64,000 bases of DNA from the NCBI GenBank assembly GCA_046350655.1, contig JAXMAB010000004.1, positions 434,001-498,000 of the forward strand. The letters run 5' to 3'. Position 1 is the stretch's first letter; each line of letters opens with the position of its first letter. The notes under the pieces were generated by a model, which ran no database searches, was not told the DNA's origin, and saw only the letters and a program-made list of their open reading frames with translations. A program made the position numbers and the translations under genes. Source of the stretch: JAEUHO01 sp046350655 (GTDB lineage: Bacteria > Planctomycetota > PLA2 > JAEUHO01). Positions 42,052-50,386 of this stretch are shown piece after piece.

Positions 42052-43116
42052 TCAGCAGATCCGCGGGAGCTGCTCGCCGGACATCATGTCGAGCAGGCGC
42101 GTGCCGCCGACGCGGCTGCGCACGGTCACGCGGCCGGCCGGGCCTTGCGTCACCTCGCCCACGACCGCGGCCTCGCGCCCGAGGGGGTGCGCGCGCATCG
42201 CCGCGAGCACGGCCTCGGCCACCTCCGGCGCGACGATCGCGAGCATCTTGCCCTCGTTCGCGACGTAGAGCGGGTCGAGGCCGAGGAGCTCGCAGGCGCC
42301 GCGCACGTCCTCGCGGACCGGGACCGCGCGTTCGTCGAGCACCATCCCGACGCCGGCGGAGAGCGCGAGCTCGTTCGTCGCCGACGCGACGCCGCCGCGG
42401 GTCGGGTCGCGCATCACGTGCACGCCGGGCCCGCCCGCCGCGAGCACGGCGGCCACGAGGTCGTGGAGGGGCGCCGAGTCGCTCTCGATGGCCGCCTCGA
42501 ACGCGAGGCCCTCGCGCACGGAGAGGATCGCGATGCCGTGCAGCGCGATGCCGCCCGAGAGGAGGACGCGGTCGCCGGGGCGGACGCGGGTCGGGGCGAT
42601 CTCGACGCCGTCGGGGACGACGCCGAGGCCGGCGGTGTTGACGTAGACGCCGTCGCCCTTGCCGCGGTCCACGACCTTCGTGTCGCCGGTGACGATCGGG
42701 ACGCCCGCGCGGAGCGCCGCGTCGCGCATCGACGCGACGACGCGCTCGAGGTCGGCGAGCGGGAAGCCCTCCTCGAGGAGGTACCCCGTCGAGAGGGCGA
42801 GCGGGCGCGCGCCGCACATGGCGAGGTCGTTGACGGTCCCGTGCACGGCGAGCGAGCCGATGTCGCCGCCGGGGAAGAAGATCGGGCGCACGACGTAGGT
42901 GTCGGTCGTGAAGGCGATGCGGCCCGCGGGGCGCGCGAGCGTGGCGCCGTCGTGCATCGCCGCGAGCGCGTCGTTGCGGAACGCGGGCAGGAACACGCGG
43001 TCCGTCAGCGCCTTCGACATGCGGCCGCCGCCGCCGTGGGCCATCTGCACCGTCGGGCCCGTCGTGACGGGCACGGGGCACGAGAGGCCGCGGAAGTCGG
43101 GCGCGGGGCCGCTCAC
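42052..43116 (-). CDS. hypE: Hydrogenase cyanide-synthesis protein
   Basis: The 354-residue product starts at GTG, overlapping the hypD stop. It is a PurM-like ATP-binding protein: MAHGGGGRMSKALTD, TTDTYVVRPIFFPGGDIG, VTGDTKVVDRGKGDG, RDPTRGGVA. It ends in PRIC; the final Cys receives carbamoyl from HypF and is dehydrated to thiocyanate, giving the CN ligands of the active site. Last gene of hypFCDE. Confidence 0.96.
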   Translation of the reverse strand: MSGPAPDFRGLSCPVPVTTGPTVQMAHGGGGRMSKALTDRVFLPAFRNDALAAMHDGATLARPAGRIAFTTDTYVVRPIFFPGGDIGSLAVHGTVNDLAMCGARPLALSTGYLLEEGFPLADLERVVASMRDAALRAGVPIVTGDTKVVDRGKGDGVYVNTAGLGVVPDGVEIAPTRVRPGDRVLLSGGIALHGIAILSVREGLAFEAAIESDSAPLHDLVAAVLAAGGPGVHVMRDPTRGGVASATNELALSAGVGMVLDERAVPVREDVRGACELLGLDPLYVANEGKMLAIVAPEVAEAVLAAMRAHPLGREAAVVGEVTQGPAGRVTVRSRVGGTRLLDMMSGEQLPRIC

Positions 43117-44285
43117 GGCGCGCTCCCGGCCTCGCGGCCGGAGCGATCACCGGCCTCGCGGCCGGAGCGATCACCGGCCTCGCGGCTCACACGAGGTTCG
43201 GCCCCGCGACCATAGCGGTAGTACGCGGCGCACGCGCCCTCGGCCGAGACCATGGGCGCGCCGAGCGGGTGCTCGGGCGTGCACCGCGTGCCGAACGCGG
43301 GGCAGGCGTGGGGCTTCTTGCGGCCGCGGAGCACCTCGCCCGCGATGCACTCGCTCGACTCCGCGGCCGTGACCGCGGCGACGTCGAACCGCCGCTCGGC
43401 GTCGAGGTCGGCGTAGGCCGGCGCGAGGCCGAACCCGCTCGCGGGGATCGTGCCGATGCCGCGCCACGCCATGTCGCGGATCTCGAACACCTCGGCGAGG
43501 AGGCGCTGCGCGGGCACGTTGCCCTCGCGCGTGACGACGCGGCGGTACTGGTTCTCGACCTCGTGGCGCCCGGCCTCGAGCGCGTCCACCGCCATCAGGA
43601 TGCCCTGGAGCAGGTCCACCGGCTCGAACCCCGTCACGACGAGGGGCACGCGGAACCGGGCCGCGATGGGCTCGTACGCGTGGTACCCCATGACCGTGCA
43701 GACGTGGCCCGCGGCGAGGAACGCCTGCACGCGCTGCTCGGGGTCGGCGAGGATCGCCTCCATGGCGGGCGGCACGAGCACGTGCGAGCAGAGCAGCGAG
43801 AAGTTGCGCACGCCCTCGCGTTTCGCCCGCCACGCGGCCATGGCGTTCGCGGGCGCCGTCGTCTCGAAGCCCACCGCGAAGAAGACGACCTCGCGGTCCG
43901 GGTGCCTGCGCGCGAGCGCGAGCGCGTCGAGCGGCGAGTAGACCATCCGCACGTCGCCGCCCGCGGCCTTCGCGCCGAGCAGGTCGCCGCGCGAGCCGGG
44001 CACGCGCAGCATGTCGCCGAACGACGTCACGATCACGTCGGCGCGGCCCGCGAGCGCCACGGCGCGGTCGATCTTCTCGACGGGCGTCACGCACACCGGG
44101 CAGCCCGGCCCGTGCACCAGCGTGATCGCCTCGGGCAGCATCCGGTCGATCCCGGCCTGGATCAGCGTGTGGGTCTGACCGCCGCAGATCTCCATGATCG
44201 TCCACGGCCGCGTCACGCGCGCGCGGATCGCCGCGAGGAGCCTCGTCGCGGCGCCCTCGTCGCGGTACTCGTCGACGTGCTTCAC
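43113..44285 (-). CDS. hypD: Hydrogenase Fe(CN)2CO assembly protein
   Basis: The 390-residue product starts at GTG, overlapping the hypC stop (GTGA). Family motifs: IMEICGGQTHTL (with the redox Cys), HGPGCPVCVTP, FAVGFETTAPANA, ESSECIAGEVLRG and the [4Fe-4S] ligands HACPAFGTRC. It forms the scaffold with HypC on which the Fe(CN)2CO unit is built. The last 25 residues are a repeat (REAGDRSG) encoded by a 24-bp tandem array and are not part of the family fold. Confidence 0.95.
   Translation of the reverse strand: MKHVDEYRDEGAATRLLAAIRARVTRPWTIMEICGGQTHTLIQAGIDRMLPEAITLVHGPGCPVCVTPVEKIDRAVALAGRADVIVTSFGDMLRVPGSRGDLLGAKAAGGDVRMVYSPLDALALARRHPDREVVFFAVGFETTAPANAMAAWRAKREGVRNFSLLCSHVLVPPAMEAILADPEQRVQAFLAAGHVCTVMGYHAYEPIAARFRVPLVVTGFEPVDLLQGILMAVDALEAGRHEVENQYRRVVTREGNVPAQRLLAEVFEIRDMAWRGIGTIPASGFGLAPAYADLDAERRFDVAAVTAAESSECIAGEVLRGRKKPHACPAFGTRCTPEHPLGAPMVSAEGACAAYYRYGRGAEPRVSREAGDRSGREAGDRSGREAGSAP
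43126..43187. repeat. 24-bp tandem repeat in the 3' end of hypD
   Basis: Two perfect 24-base units (43126-43149, 43150-43173) and a partial third encode R-E-A-G-D-R-S-G. They extend HypD and run up to the hypE start. Confidence 0.9.
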
Positions 44286-44581
44286 GGGGCGCCGCCCGCG
44301 CTCCCGGGCGCCGGGCGGCCCGGCGCCGGGCCCGCGTCGGTGCGCAGTTCGGAGAGCTCGCCCATCGTCGCGAGCGCCTCGAGCGTGCGCCGCGCCTCCT
44401 CCTCGTCGATCACGCTCAGGCCGAACCCGACGTGGACGAGGACGTGGTCGCCGACCTTCGCCTCGGGCACGTACGCGAGGCAGACCTCCTTCACGACGCC
44501 GCCGAACGACACGCGGCCCATGCGCATGCCGAGCGCGTCCTCGGTGACCGACTCCACGCGACCGGGGACGCCGAGGCACAT
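44282..44581 (-). CDS. hypC: Hydrogenase assembly chaperone
   Basis: The 99-residue product starts MCLGVPGRVESV; Cys2 is the essential Fe ligand of HypC/HybG. VSFGGVVKEVCLAYVPEAKV and GDHVLVHVGFGLSVIDEEEA complete the OB-like fold. It carries the Fe unit with HypD to the large subunit. Two bases separate it from the hypF stop, and its own stop overlaps hypD. Confidence 0.96.
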   Translation of the reverse strand: MCLGVPGRVESVTEDALGMRMGRVSFGGVVKEVCLAYVPEAKVGDHVLVHVGFGLSVIDEEEARRTLEALATMGELSELRTDAGPAPGRPAPGSAGGAP

Positions 44582-44583
44582 GG

Positions 44584-46980
44584 TCACCCTCCGAGCCGCG
44601 CGGACGCGACGGCCACCTGCCCGAGCGCGAGCCCGCCGTCGCCGGGCGGCACGCGGCGGTGGACGACCGCCTCGATGCCCGCCGCGGCGAGGCGCGCGCG
44701 CGTCGCCGTGAGCAGCCGCACGTTCTGCCAGCACCCGCCGGTCAGGGCGAGGCGCGGGGCGGCGAGCTGCCGGGCGAGCGTCACGAGGGCCTCCGCGAGC
44801 GTGTCATGGAACTTCGCGGCCATCATAGCGACGGGCGCGCCCCGGCGCCGGTCGTCGAGCAGCGCCTCGACGAGCGGCCCCAGCGCGAGGACGCGAGGCC
44901 CGGTCGCCGGCGCGTCCCAGACGACCGGGTACGTCCCGTGGTCGCCGGGCGCCGCGAGCGCCTCGAGTTCCATCGCGGCCTGGCCCTCGAAGGAGCACGT
45001 CGCGCGCACCGAGAGGAGGGCGGCGACGGCGTCGAAGAGGCGCCCCGCGCTCGTGGTCGTCGGGGCGTGCGTGCCCGTCGCGAGCATCCGCGCGACGACC
45101 GCGCGGTCCGCGGGCGGGACGGCCGCGAACGCCGGGTCGTCGAGGGCCGCCGGGCCTCGCGTCCCGAAGAGCACGCCCGCCGCCGCGCGCCAGGGCGCCC
45201 GCGCCGCCGCGTCGCCGCCGGGCAGCCGGAACCCGGAGAGCGTGGCGACGCGCGTGGTCCCGTGCGCGTCGCCGAGGAGCACCTCGCCGCCCCAGATCGT
45301 GCCGTCGGGCCCGTGGCCCGTGCCGTCCCACGTCGCGGCGAGCAGCGGGCCCGTGAGCCCGTGCTCGGCGGCGCACGCCGCGAGGTGCGCGTGGTGGTGC
45401 TGAACCGCGATGCGGGGGACGTCGGCGAGCGCGCGGGCCCACGGCAGCGGCGACGTCGCGAGCTCGTCGGCGAACCGCGTCGTCGCGTAGTCGGGATGGA
45501 GGTCGTGGGCGATCGCCGCGGGCCGCGCGTCGTAGAGCGCGAGGAGGTCGCGGACGGCGGCGTGGAAGGCGTCGAGCGCCTCCGCCGTGTCGAGGTCGCC
45601 GACGTGGGGCCCGCCGAAGACCTCGTCGCCGAGCGCGAGGGCGAGCGCGACCTTCTGGTGCCCCCCGAGCCCGAGGACCGTCGGGCCCGGTCGCCGCGAG
45701 GCCACGGGCAGCGGCGCGTGGCCCCGCGCGCGCCGCACCGGGAAGACGTCGTCGCCCGCGACCGCGACGACGCTGTCGTCGAGGGGCCGCGCGACGGGGC
45801 GGTCGTGCACGAGGAAGAGGTCGGCGATGCCCGCGAGGCGCGTCACGGCCTCGGCGGGGGACGTGCAGATCGGCTCGGCGCTGCGGTTGCCGCTCGTCGC
45901 GACGAGCGGGCCCTCGACGCCGCGCGCGAGCAGATGATGGAGCGGCGTGGCGGGCAGCATCACGCCGAGGCGGCCGGCGCGCGGCGCGACCGACGGCGCG
46001 ACGGACGGCGTCCCGCAGGACGTCGAGGCGGGGCCCGGGGCGGCGTCGCGGCGGCGCGGCAGCAGGACGATGGGGGCCTCGGCGGAGGCGAGCAGCGCGG
46101 CGGCGCGGTCGTCGACCTCGACGAGCGCGCGGGCGGCGGCGAGGTCGCGGACGAGGAGCGCGAGGGGCTTGGCCTCGCGGTGCTTGCGCGCGCGCAGGCG
46201 CGCGACGGCGGGCTCGGCGCGCGCGTCCACGAGCAGGTGGAAGCCGCCGAGGCCCAGCGCCGCGACGATCGCGCCGCCGTCGAGCGCGGCGGCGGCGGCG
46301 CGGAGCGCGGCGTCGCCCTCGAGCAGGGGCCGGCCGGCGGCGTCGAGCAGCGCGAGGCGCGGCCCGCAGGCCGGGCACGCGATGGGCTGCGCGTGGAAGC
46401 GGCGGTCGCGGGGGTCGTCGTACTCGGCGCGGCAGGCCGCGCAGAGCGGGAAGCCCGCCATGGTGGTGCGCGCGCGGTCGTAGGGCAGGCCCGTGACGAT
46501 GGTGAACCGCGGGCCGCAGTGGGTGCACGAGCCGAAGGGGTAGCTCGCGCGCCGGTCCGTCGGGTCGAGGACCTCGGCGAGGCACGCGGGGCACGTCGCG
46601 GCGTCCGCGAGGACCGTCGCGGTGGGCGGGCCCGCGCGTTCGCTCGGCCGGATCTCGAAGCCCGCGGCGCCGGTCGGCGCGAGCGGCGCGGCGACGACCT
46701 CGCGCACGGTCGCGCGCGGGGGCGCGTCCGCGCGCAGGCGCGCGAGGGCCGCGTCGACGGCCGCGCGCGGGCCCTCGAGCTCGGCGTGGACGCCGCCGCC
46801 GTCGTTGGTCACGAAGCCGGCGAGGCCGAGCTCGTGCGCGAGGCGGAACACGAACGGGCGGAAGCCGACGCCCTGCACCGCGCCCCGGACCGTCACGCCG
46901 ACGCGCACGCCCGCGCCGTCGTCCGCCGCGGGCGGGACGCGGGTCGGGGACCCACCGGGCGGGGGAGCGGCGGCGGCCAT
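44584..46980 (-). CDS. hypF: Carbamoyltransferase for hydrogenase CN ligands
   Basis: The 798-residue product has all four HypF parts. An acylphosphatase domain (VRGAVQGVGFRPFVFRLA, about 30) is followed by two zinc fingers (CPACLAEV...CTHC; CAAC...CPACGP). A YrdC-like domain (RKHREAKPLALLVRD) and a Kae1-like carbamoyltransferase domain (AHDLHPDYATTRF, QHHHAHLAAC, GGCWQNVRLL) complete it. It moves carbamoyl from carbamoyl phosphate to HypE. The start lies only 9 bases after the histidine-kinase stop, so the two are probably co-transcribed. Confidence 0.96.
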   Translation of the reverse strand: MAAAAPPPGGSPTRVPPAADDGAGVRVGVTVRGAVQGVGFRPFVFRLAHELGLAGFVTNDGGGVHAELEGPRAAVDAALARLRADAPPRATVREVVAAPLAPTGAAGFEIRPSERAGPPTATVLADAATCPACLAEVLDPTDRRASYPFGSCTHCGPRFTIVTGLPYDRARTTMAGFPLCAACRAEYDDPRDRRFHAQPIACPACGPRLALLDAAGRPLLEGDAALRAAAAALDGGAIVAALGLGGFHLLVDARAEPAVARLRARKHREAKPLALLVRDLAAARALVEVDDRAAALLASAEAPIVLLPRRRDAAPGPASTSCGTPSVAPSVAPRAGRLGVMLPATPLHHLLARGVEGPLVATSGNRSAEPICTSPAEAVTRLAGIADLFLVHDRPVARPLDDSVVAVAGDDVFPVRRARGHAPLPVASRRPGPTVLGLGGHQKVALALALGDEVFGGPHVGDLDTAEALDAFHAAVRDLLALYDARPAAIAHDLHPDYATTRFADELATSPLPWARALADVPRIAVQHHHAHLAACAAEHGLTGPLLAATWDGTGHGPDGTIWGGEVLLGDAHGTTRVATLSGFRLPGGDAAARAPWRAAAGVLFGTRGPAALDDPAFAAVPPADRAVVARMLATGTHAPTTTSAGRLFDAVAALLSVRATCSFEGQAAMELEALAAPGDHGTYPVVWDAPATGPRVLALGPLVEALLDDRRRGAPVAMMAAKFHDTLAEALVTLARQLAAPRLALTGGCWQNVRLLTATRARLAAAGIEAVVHRRVPPGDGGLALGQVAVASARLGG

Positions 46981-46989
46981 GCCGCGAGC

Positions 46990-48678
46990 CTACTCCCGCG
47001 GAGGTGCTCCCGACGCGGCGGGCCCGGCGGCGAGCGCCGCGGGCGGCAGGCGGAGCGTGAACCGCGTGCCCGGCCGCGCCGCGCCCGCGGCGCGCACCGG
47101 CGAGCGCACCTCGAGGCGGCCGCCGAGCGCGTGGGCGACCTCGCGGGCGATCGCGAGCCCGAGGCCGAACCCGGGCGCGCCGCGCGCGCGGTCGCCGCGG
47201 CCGAACGGCTCGAAGACGCGCGCCTGCTCCTCGACGGGGATGCCCGGGCCGTCGTCCTCGACGGCGAGCGCGACGCCGTCGCCGTCGCGCGCCGCCGTGA
47301 CGGCGACGCGCGCGTCGGGCCCGGCGTGCGTCAGCGCGTTGCTGACGAGGTTCTCGACCACCTGGCGCAGCGCGTCGGCGTCGACGTGGAGCAGGAGGTC
47401 GGCGACGCCGGCCGCGTCCACCGCGGCGTCGGCGCGGCCGAGGGCCCGGCGGCTGCGCGCCACGGCCTCCGCGACGAGGTCGGGCAGCGCGACGTCGCGG
47501 GCGACGAGCGGGAGCTGGCCGGCGCGCGCCCGCGCGTGGTGGAGCAGGTCGTCGACGAGGCGCTGCATCGCGAGCGCGTCGGAGCGCGCGAGCCGCACGG
47601 CCTCGCGCAGCGCGTCGGGCGAGCGGCCCGGCGTCGACGCGAGCTCGAGCTCGCCGAGCAGCGACGCGAGCGGGCGGCGCAGCTCGTGCGACGCCGACGC
47701 GAGGAACTGGCGCTCGCGCCCCGCGGACGCGTCGAGACGCCCGAGCATCCCGTTCAGGACCGCGACGAGGCGGCCCACCTCGTCGTCGGCGGCCGGCGCG
47801 GGCAGGCGCGCCTCGGGCGACGCGATCGCCTCGGCGTCGTCGGCCGCGCGCCGCAGGGGCCGGAGCAGGCGTCCCGCGAGGAGGAACGAGAGGAAGCCGC
47901 CGAGCGCCGCCGCCGCCGTGACGACGAGGAGCAACGTGCCGCGGCGCCGCAGCAGCGCGGCCTCCATCGGCGCCTCCTCGACGAAGACGACCGCGAACGT
48001 GCCCTGGCCGCGCGGCGGGCGACCCCCGCCCGGACGGCCGGGCCCGCGCGGCGGCCGCGGCGGGTTGGGCACGCCCAGCTCGCGCACCGCGATCGTGAAC
48101 GTGCCCTCCTCGCGCCCGTCGCGACCCGAGAGCCGCACCCCGTGCGCGCTGCCGTCCTCGATCCAGCGCTCGAGCGGGCGGAGGTCCGCTTCGACGAACC
48201 GGGCCTCGCCCGTGCTCCGGTGCCACAGGATCCGGAGCGGGCCCGCGCCCTTCGGGCCCGGGTCGACGTGGAGCACCTCGACGTGGGCGCCGTCGGTCTC
48301 CTCGGGCAGCGCGGTGGACGTCGCGCGGATCGGACGGGGCGGCTCCGGCGGGTCGTCCTGCGGCGCCGGCGGGTTCAGCGGGTCCCGCGGGTCCGGAGGG
48401 TTCCCGGGCCCGCCGCCGGCCGGCGGGGGCGGCGCGGGCGGTGGCGGCGGTCGCGCCGGCTCCGACGCGCGGAGCTCGTCCTCGGACGGCGCGTAGGCCC
48501 GCGCGAGCCGTCGCGCGCGGTCGGCGAGGCCCTGCAGCGCGACGTCGCGCTCGAGCGCCGCCACGGGCACGAACGCGCCGAAGAGCACGAACCACACGAG
48601 GGCCGTGGTCCAGACCGTGAAGCGCGCGCGGAGGGTGACGGCGCGCCGCGACGGCGCCCCGGCGGCGTCGGACGTCAC
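46990..48678 (-). CDS. Sensor histidine kinase with Pro-rich periplasmic domain
   Basis: The 562-residue product starts at GTG, overlapping the regulator stop (GTGA). Membrane segments at about 20-42 and 255-275 frame a periplasmic region containing a long Pro-rich stretch. HAMP follows (RLLRPLRRAADDAEAIA), then HisKA FLASASHELRRPLASLLGEL with the phospho-His, and HATPase motifs VENLVSNALTHA, VEDDGPGIP and GFGLGLAIAREV. Signal unknown. Position directly before hypF hints at a link to hydrogenase biogenesis. Confidence 0.93.
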   Translation of the reverse strand: MTSDAAGAPSRRAVTLRARFTVWTTALVWFVLFGAFVPVAALERDVALQGLADRARRLARAYAPSEDELRASEPARPPPPPAPPPPAGGGPGNPPDPRDPLNPPAPQDDPPEPPRPIRATSTALPEETDGAHVEVLHVDPGPKGAGPLRILWHRSTGEARFVEADLRPLERWIEDGSAHGVRLSGRDGREEGTFTIAVRELGVPNPPRPPRGPGRPGGGRPPRGQGTFAVVFVEEAPMEAALLRRRGTLLLVVTAAAALGGFLSFLLAGRLLRPLRRAADDAEAIASPEARLPAPAADDEVGRLVAVLNGMLGRLDASAGRERQFLASASHELRRPLASLLGELELASTPGRSPDALREAVRLARSDALAMQRLVDDLLHHARARAGQLPLVARDVALPDLVAEAVARSRRALGRADAAVDAAGVADLLLHVDADALRQVVENLVSNALTHAGPDARVAVTAARDGDGVALAVEDDGPGIPVEEQARVFEPFGRGDRARGAPGFGLGLAIAREVAHALGGRLEVRSPVRAAGAARPGTRFTLRLPPAALAAGPAASGAPPRE

Positions 48679-49355
48679 CGGTCGTCCTCCTCCTCGCGGC
48701 GCAGCACGTAGTCGCGCCCGCGGACGGTGTGGATCAGGCGCGGGCCCGCGGCCTCGAGCTTCTGCCGCAGGTACCCGACGTAGACGTCGAGCACGTTCGA
48801 CAGGCCTTCGTAGTCGTGCTCCCAGACGCTCTCGTACAGGAGCGCGCGCGTGAGCACCTGCTCGGGATGGCGCAGGAAGAACTCGAGGAGCGCGTGCTCG
48901 CGCGGCCGGAGCTCGAGGCGTCTGCCGGCCCGCGTCGCGGTGCCGCGCGCGGGGTCGAGTTCGAGGTCGGCGAAGCGGAGCACGGGCCCCGAGCCGCCGC
49001 CGCGCCGCAGCAGCGCGCGGAGCCGCGCGAGGAGCTCGGCGAGCGCGCACGGCTTCACGACGTAGTCGTCGGCGCCGGCGTCGAGGCCCGCGACGCGGTC
49101 CTCCACGGCGTCGCGGCCCGTGAGCACGAGCACGGGGAGCGTCGAGCCGCGCGCACGGAGGCCGCGCAGCAGCTCGAGACCGCTCTTCCCCGGGAGCCCG
49201 AGGTCGAGGACGGCCGCGTCGCCGCCGCCGGTGCGCAGCAGGTGCTCGCCTTCGGGCCCGTCGTGGGCGATCTCGGCGGTCCAGCCGGTCTCGCGCAGGG
49301 CGCGCGCGAGCACGTCGGCGAACCGGACGTCGTCTTCGACGATCAGGACCTTCAC
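48675..49355 (-). CDS. OmpR/PhoB-type response regulator
   Basis: The product is 226 residues. The receiver domain has VLIVEDDVRFADVLA (acidic pair), AVLDLGLPGKSGLELL (phospho-Asp), LVLTGRDAVEDRV and DDYVVKPCALAELL (switch Lys). A winged helix follows (ELRPREHALLEFFLRHPEQV, LSNVLDVYVGYLRQKLE, HTVRGRDYVL). It is first in the unit regulator-kinase-hypF-hypC-hypD-hypE and divergent from the polyproline gene. Confidence 0.95.
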   Translation of the reverse strand: MKVLIVEDDVRFADVLARALRETGWTAEIAHDGPEGEHLLRTGGGDAAVLDLGLPGKSGLELLRGLRARGSTLPVLVLTGRDAVEDRVAGLDAGADDYVVKPCALAELLARLRALLRRGGGSGPVLRFADLELDPARGTATRAGRRLELRPREHALLEFFLRHPEQVLTRALLYESVWEHDYEGLSNVLDVYVGYLRQKLEAAGPRLIHTVRGRDYVLRREEEDDR

Positions 49356-49404
49356 GGCGACGCTCCGGCGGGGGCTCCGTACGCTACCGGGAACGCGGCG
49401 GCTT

Positions 49405-49447
49405 GCATGAGCGCGGTTCTCATGCAGCGATCACGTCGGTCTCATGC
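49405..49447. promoter_or_regulatory. CTCATGC repeats, candidate response-regulator operator
   Basis: CTCATGC occurs at 49419-49425 and 49441-49447, 22 bp start to start (two helical turns), with an inverted GCATGAG at 49405-49411. The cluster sits in the 151-bp divergent gap between the regulator and the polyproline gene. OmpR-type regulators bind spaced direct repeats, so autoregulation is plausible. Confidence 0.4.
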
Positions 49448-49506
49448 GTCGGGGGTAGGCTCTGCGGGTCCGACGCGGGGTTCCCTGCGTCGCGTGGAGG
49501 TTCGAG

Positions 49507-50220
49507 ATGACGATTCGTCCGGTCGGCGACGTCCGCGTGCGCACGGTGGGCACGGCCCGCCGCGCGGCGTGGGCCGTGGCCGCGGTGTTCGCGCTCTCCG
49601 GCGCGCTCGCGGCGTTCTCGGGTTCGTTCGACGTCGCGTCGGCGCACGCCCGCGGCGGGGGTGGTGGGGGGGGTGGGGGGGGCAAGCCGCCGCCTCCGCC
49701 GCCGCCGCCGAAGGGGGGCGACAAGAAGCCGCCGCCGCCTCCTCCGCCCATGGACGGCGACCAGCCGCCGCCTCCCCCGATGGACGGGGACGCGCCGCCG
49801 CCCCCGCCCCCGATGGACGGGGACGAGCCGCCGCCCCCTCCGATGGACGGCGATGCCCCGCCGCCGCCGCCCCCGGGCGAGGACGGCGAGTGCCCGCCCA
49901 TGGACGGCGACAAGCCGCCGCCGCCCCCGCCGCCCCCGCCGGGCGAGGGGGAGGACTTCCCGCCGCCCGAGTGGAAGGACGGCAAGCGCGTCCCGCCGCC
50001 GCCGCCGCCCCCGCCCCCGCCGGGCAAGGACGGCAAGGCCAAGAAGGACGGCCCGCCTCCGCCTCCTCCTCCGCCCCCGAAGGACGGGAAGGGCGGCAAG
50101 GACGGCAAGCCGCCGCCGCCTCCGCCGCCCCCTCCGCCCCCGCCCGGTGGGGAGGGTGAGGACGCGCCCCCGCCTCCGCCGCCCGAGGGTGAGGCGCCGC
50201 CGATGGACGGCGGCGAGTAA
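49507..50220 (+). CDS. Exported polyproline-repeat protein
   Basis: The 237-residue product has a signal or anchor (AAWAVAAVFALSGALAAFSG) and a poly-Gly stretch. The rest is almost only runs of 5-12 Pro separated by short charged spacers, commonly M-D-G-D and K-D-G-K. The composition is real coding rather than a shadow: the ATG follows GGAGG, the frame closes before a strong terminator, and spacers are conserved in phase. Such tracts form rigid PPII helices and would need EF-P for translation. It may span or coat the envelope. Divergent from the two-component system. Confidence 0.72.
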   Translation: MTIRPVGDVRVRTVGTARRAAWAVAAVFALSGALAAFSGSFDVASAHARGGGGGGGGGGKPPPPPPPPKGGDKKPPPPPPPMDGDQPPPPPMDGDAPPPPPPMDGDEPPPPPMDGDAPPPPPPGEDGECPPMDGDKPPPPPPPPPGEGEDFPPPEWKDGKRVPPPPPPPPPPGKDGKAKKDGPPPPPPPPPKDGKGGKDGKPPPPPPPPPPPPGGEGEDAPPPPPPEGEAPPMDGGE

Positions 50221-50286
50221 CCCCTCGCGGGGGCCCGGTCGGCCTCCGTCGTCGCTCCCGCGGTCCGCGGACCGCCGGCGAGCGCA

Positions 50287-50322
50287 GGGCCCGGCACGCT
50301 CGATCGCGAGCGCGCCGGGCCC
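50287..50322 (+). terminator. Strong hairpin terminator after the polyproline gene
   Basis: GGGCCCGGC-A-CGCTCG-ATCG-CGAGCG-C-GCCGGGCCC gives a 15-bp stem with one A/C mismatch and a four-base loop, followed by a CTTCTCGTTCC tail. Confidence 0.8.
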
Positions 50323-50386
50323 CTTCTCGTTCCGGCGGCCACGCGCGGATCGGCCGGCCGCCCGGCGGCGTGCGTAGCATCGGTCG

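Noticed and set aside
49507..50220. Treating the polyproline frame as an artefact of GC-rich repeats
   Set aside because: Rejected as an artefact: a proper ribosome-binding site, signal segment, in-phase spacers and a terminator support a real gene.
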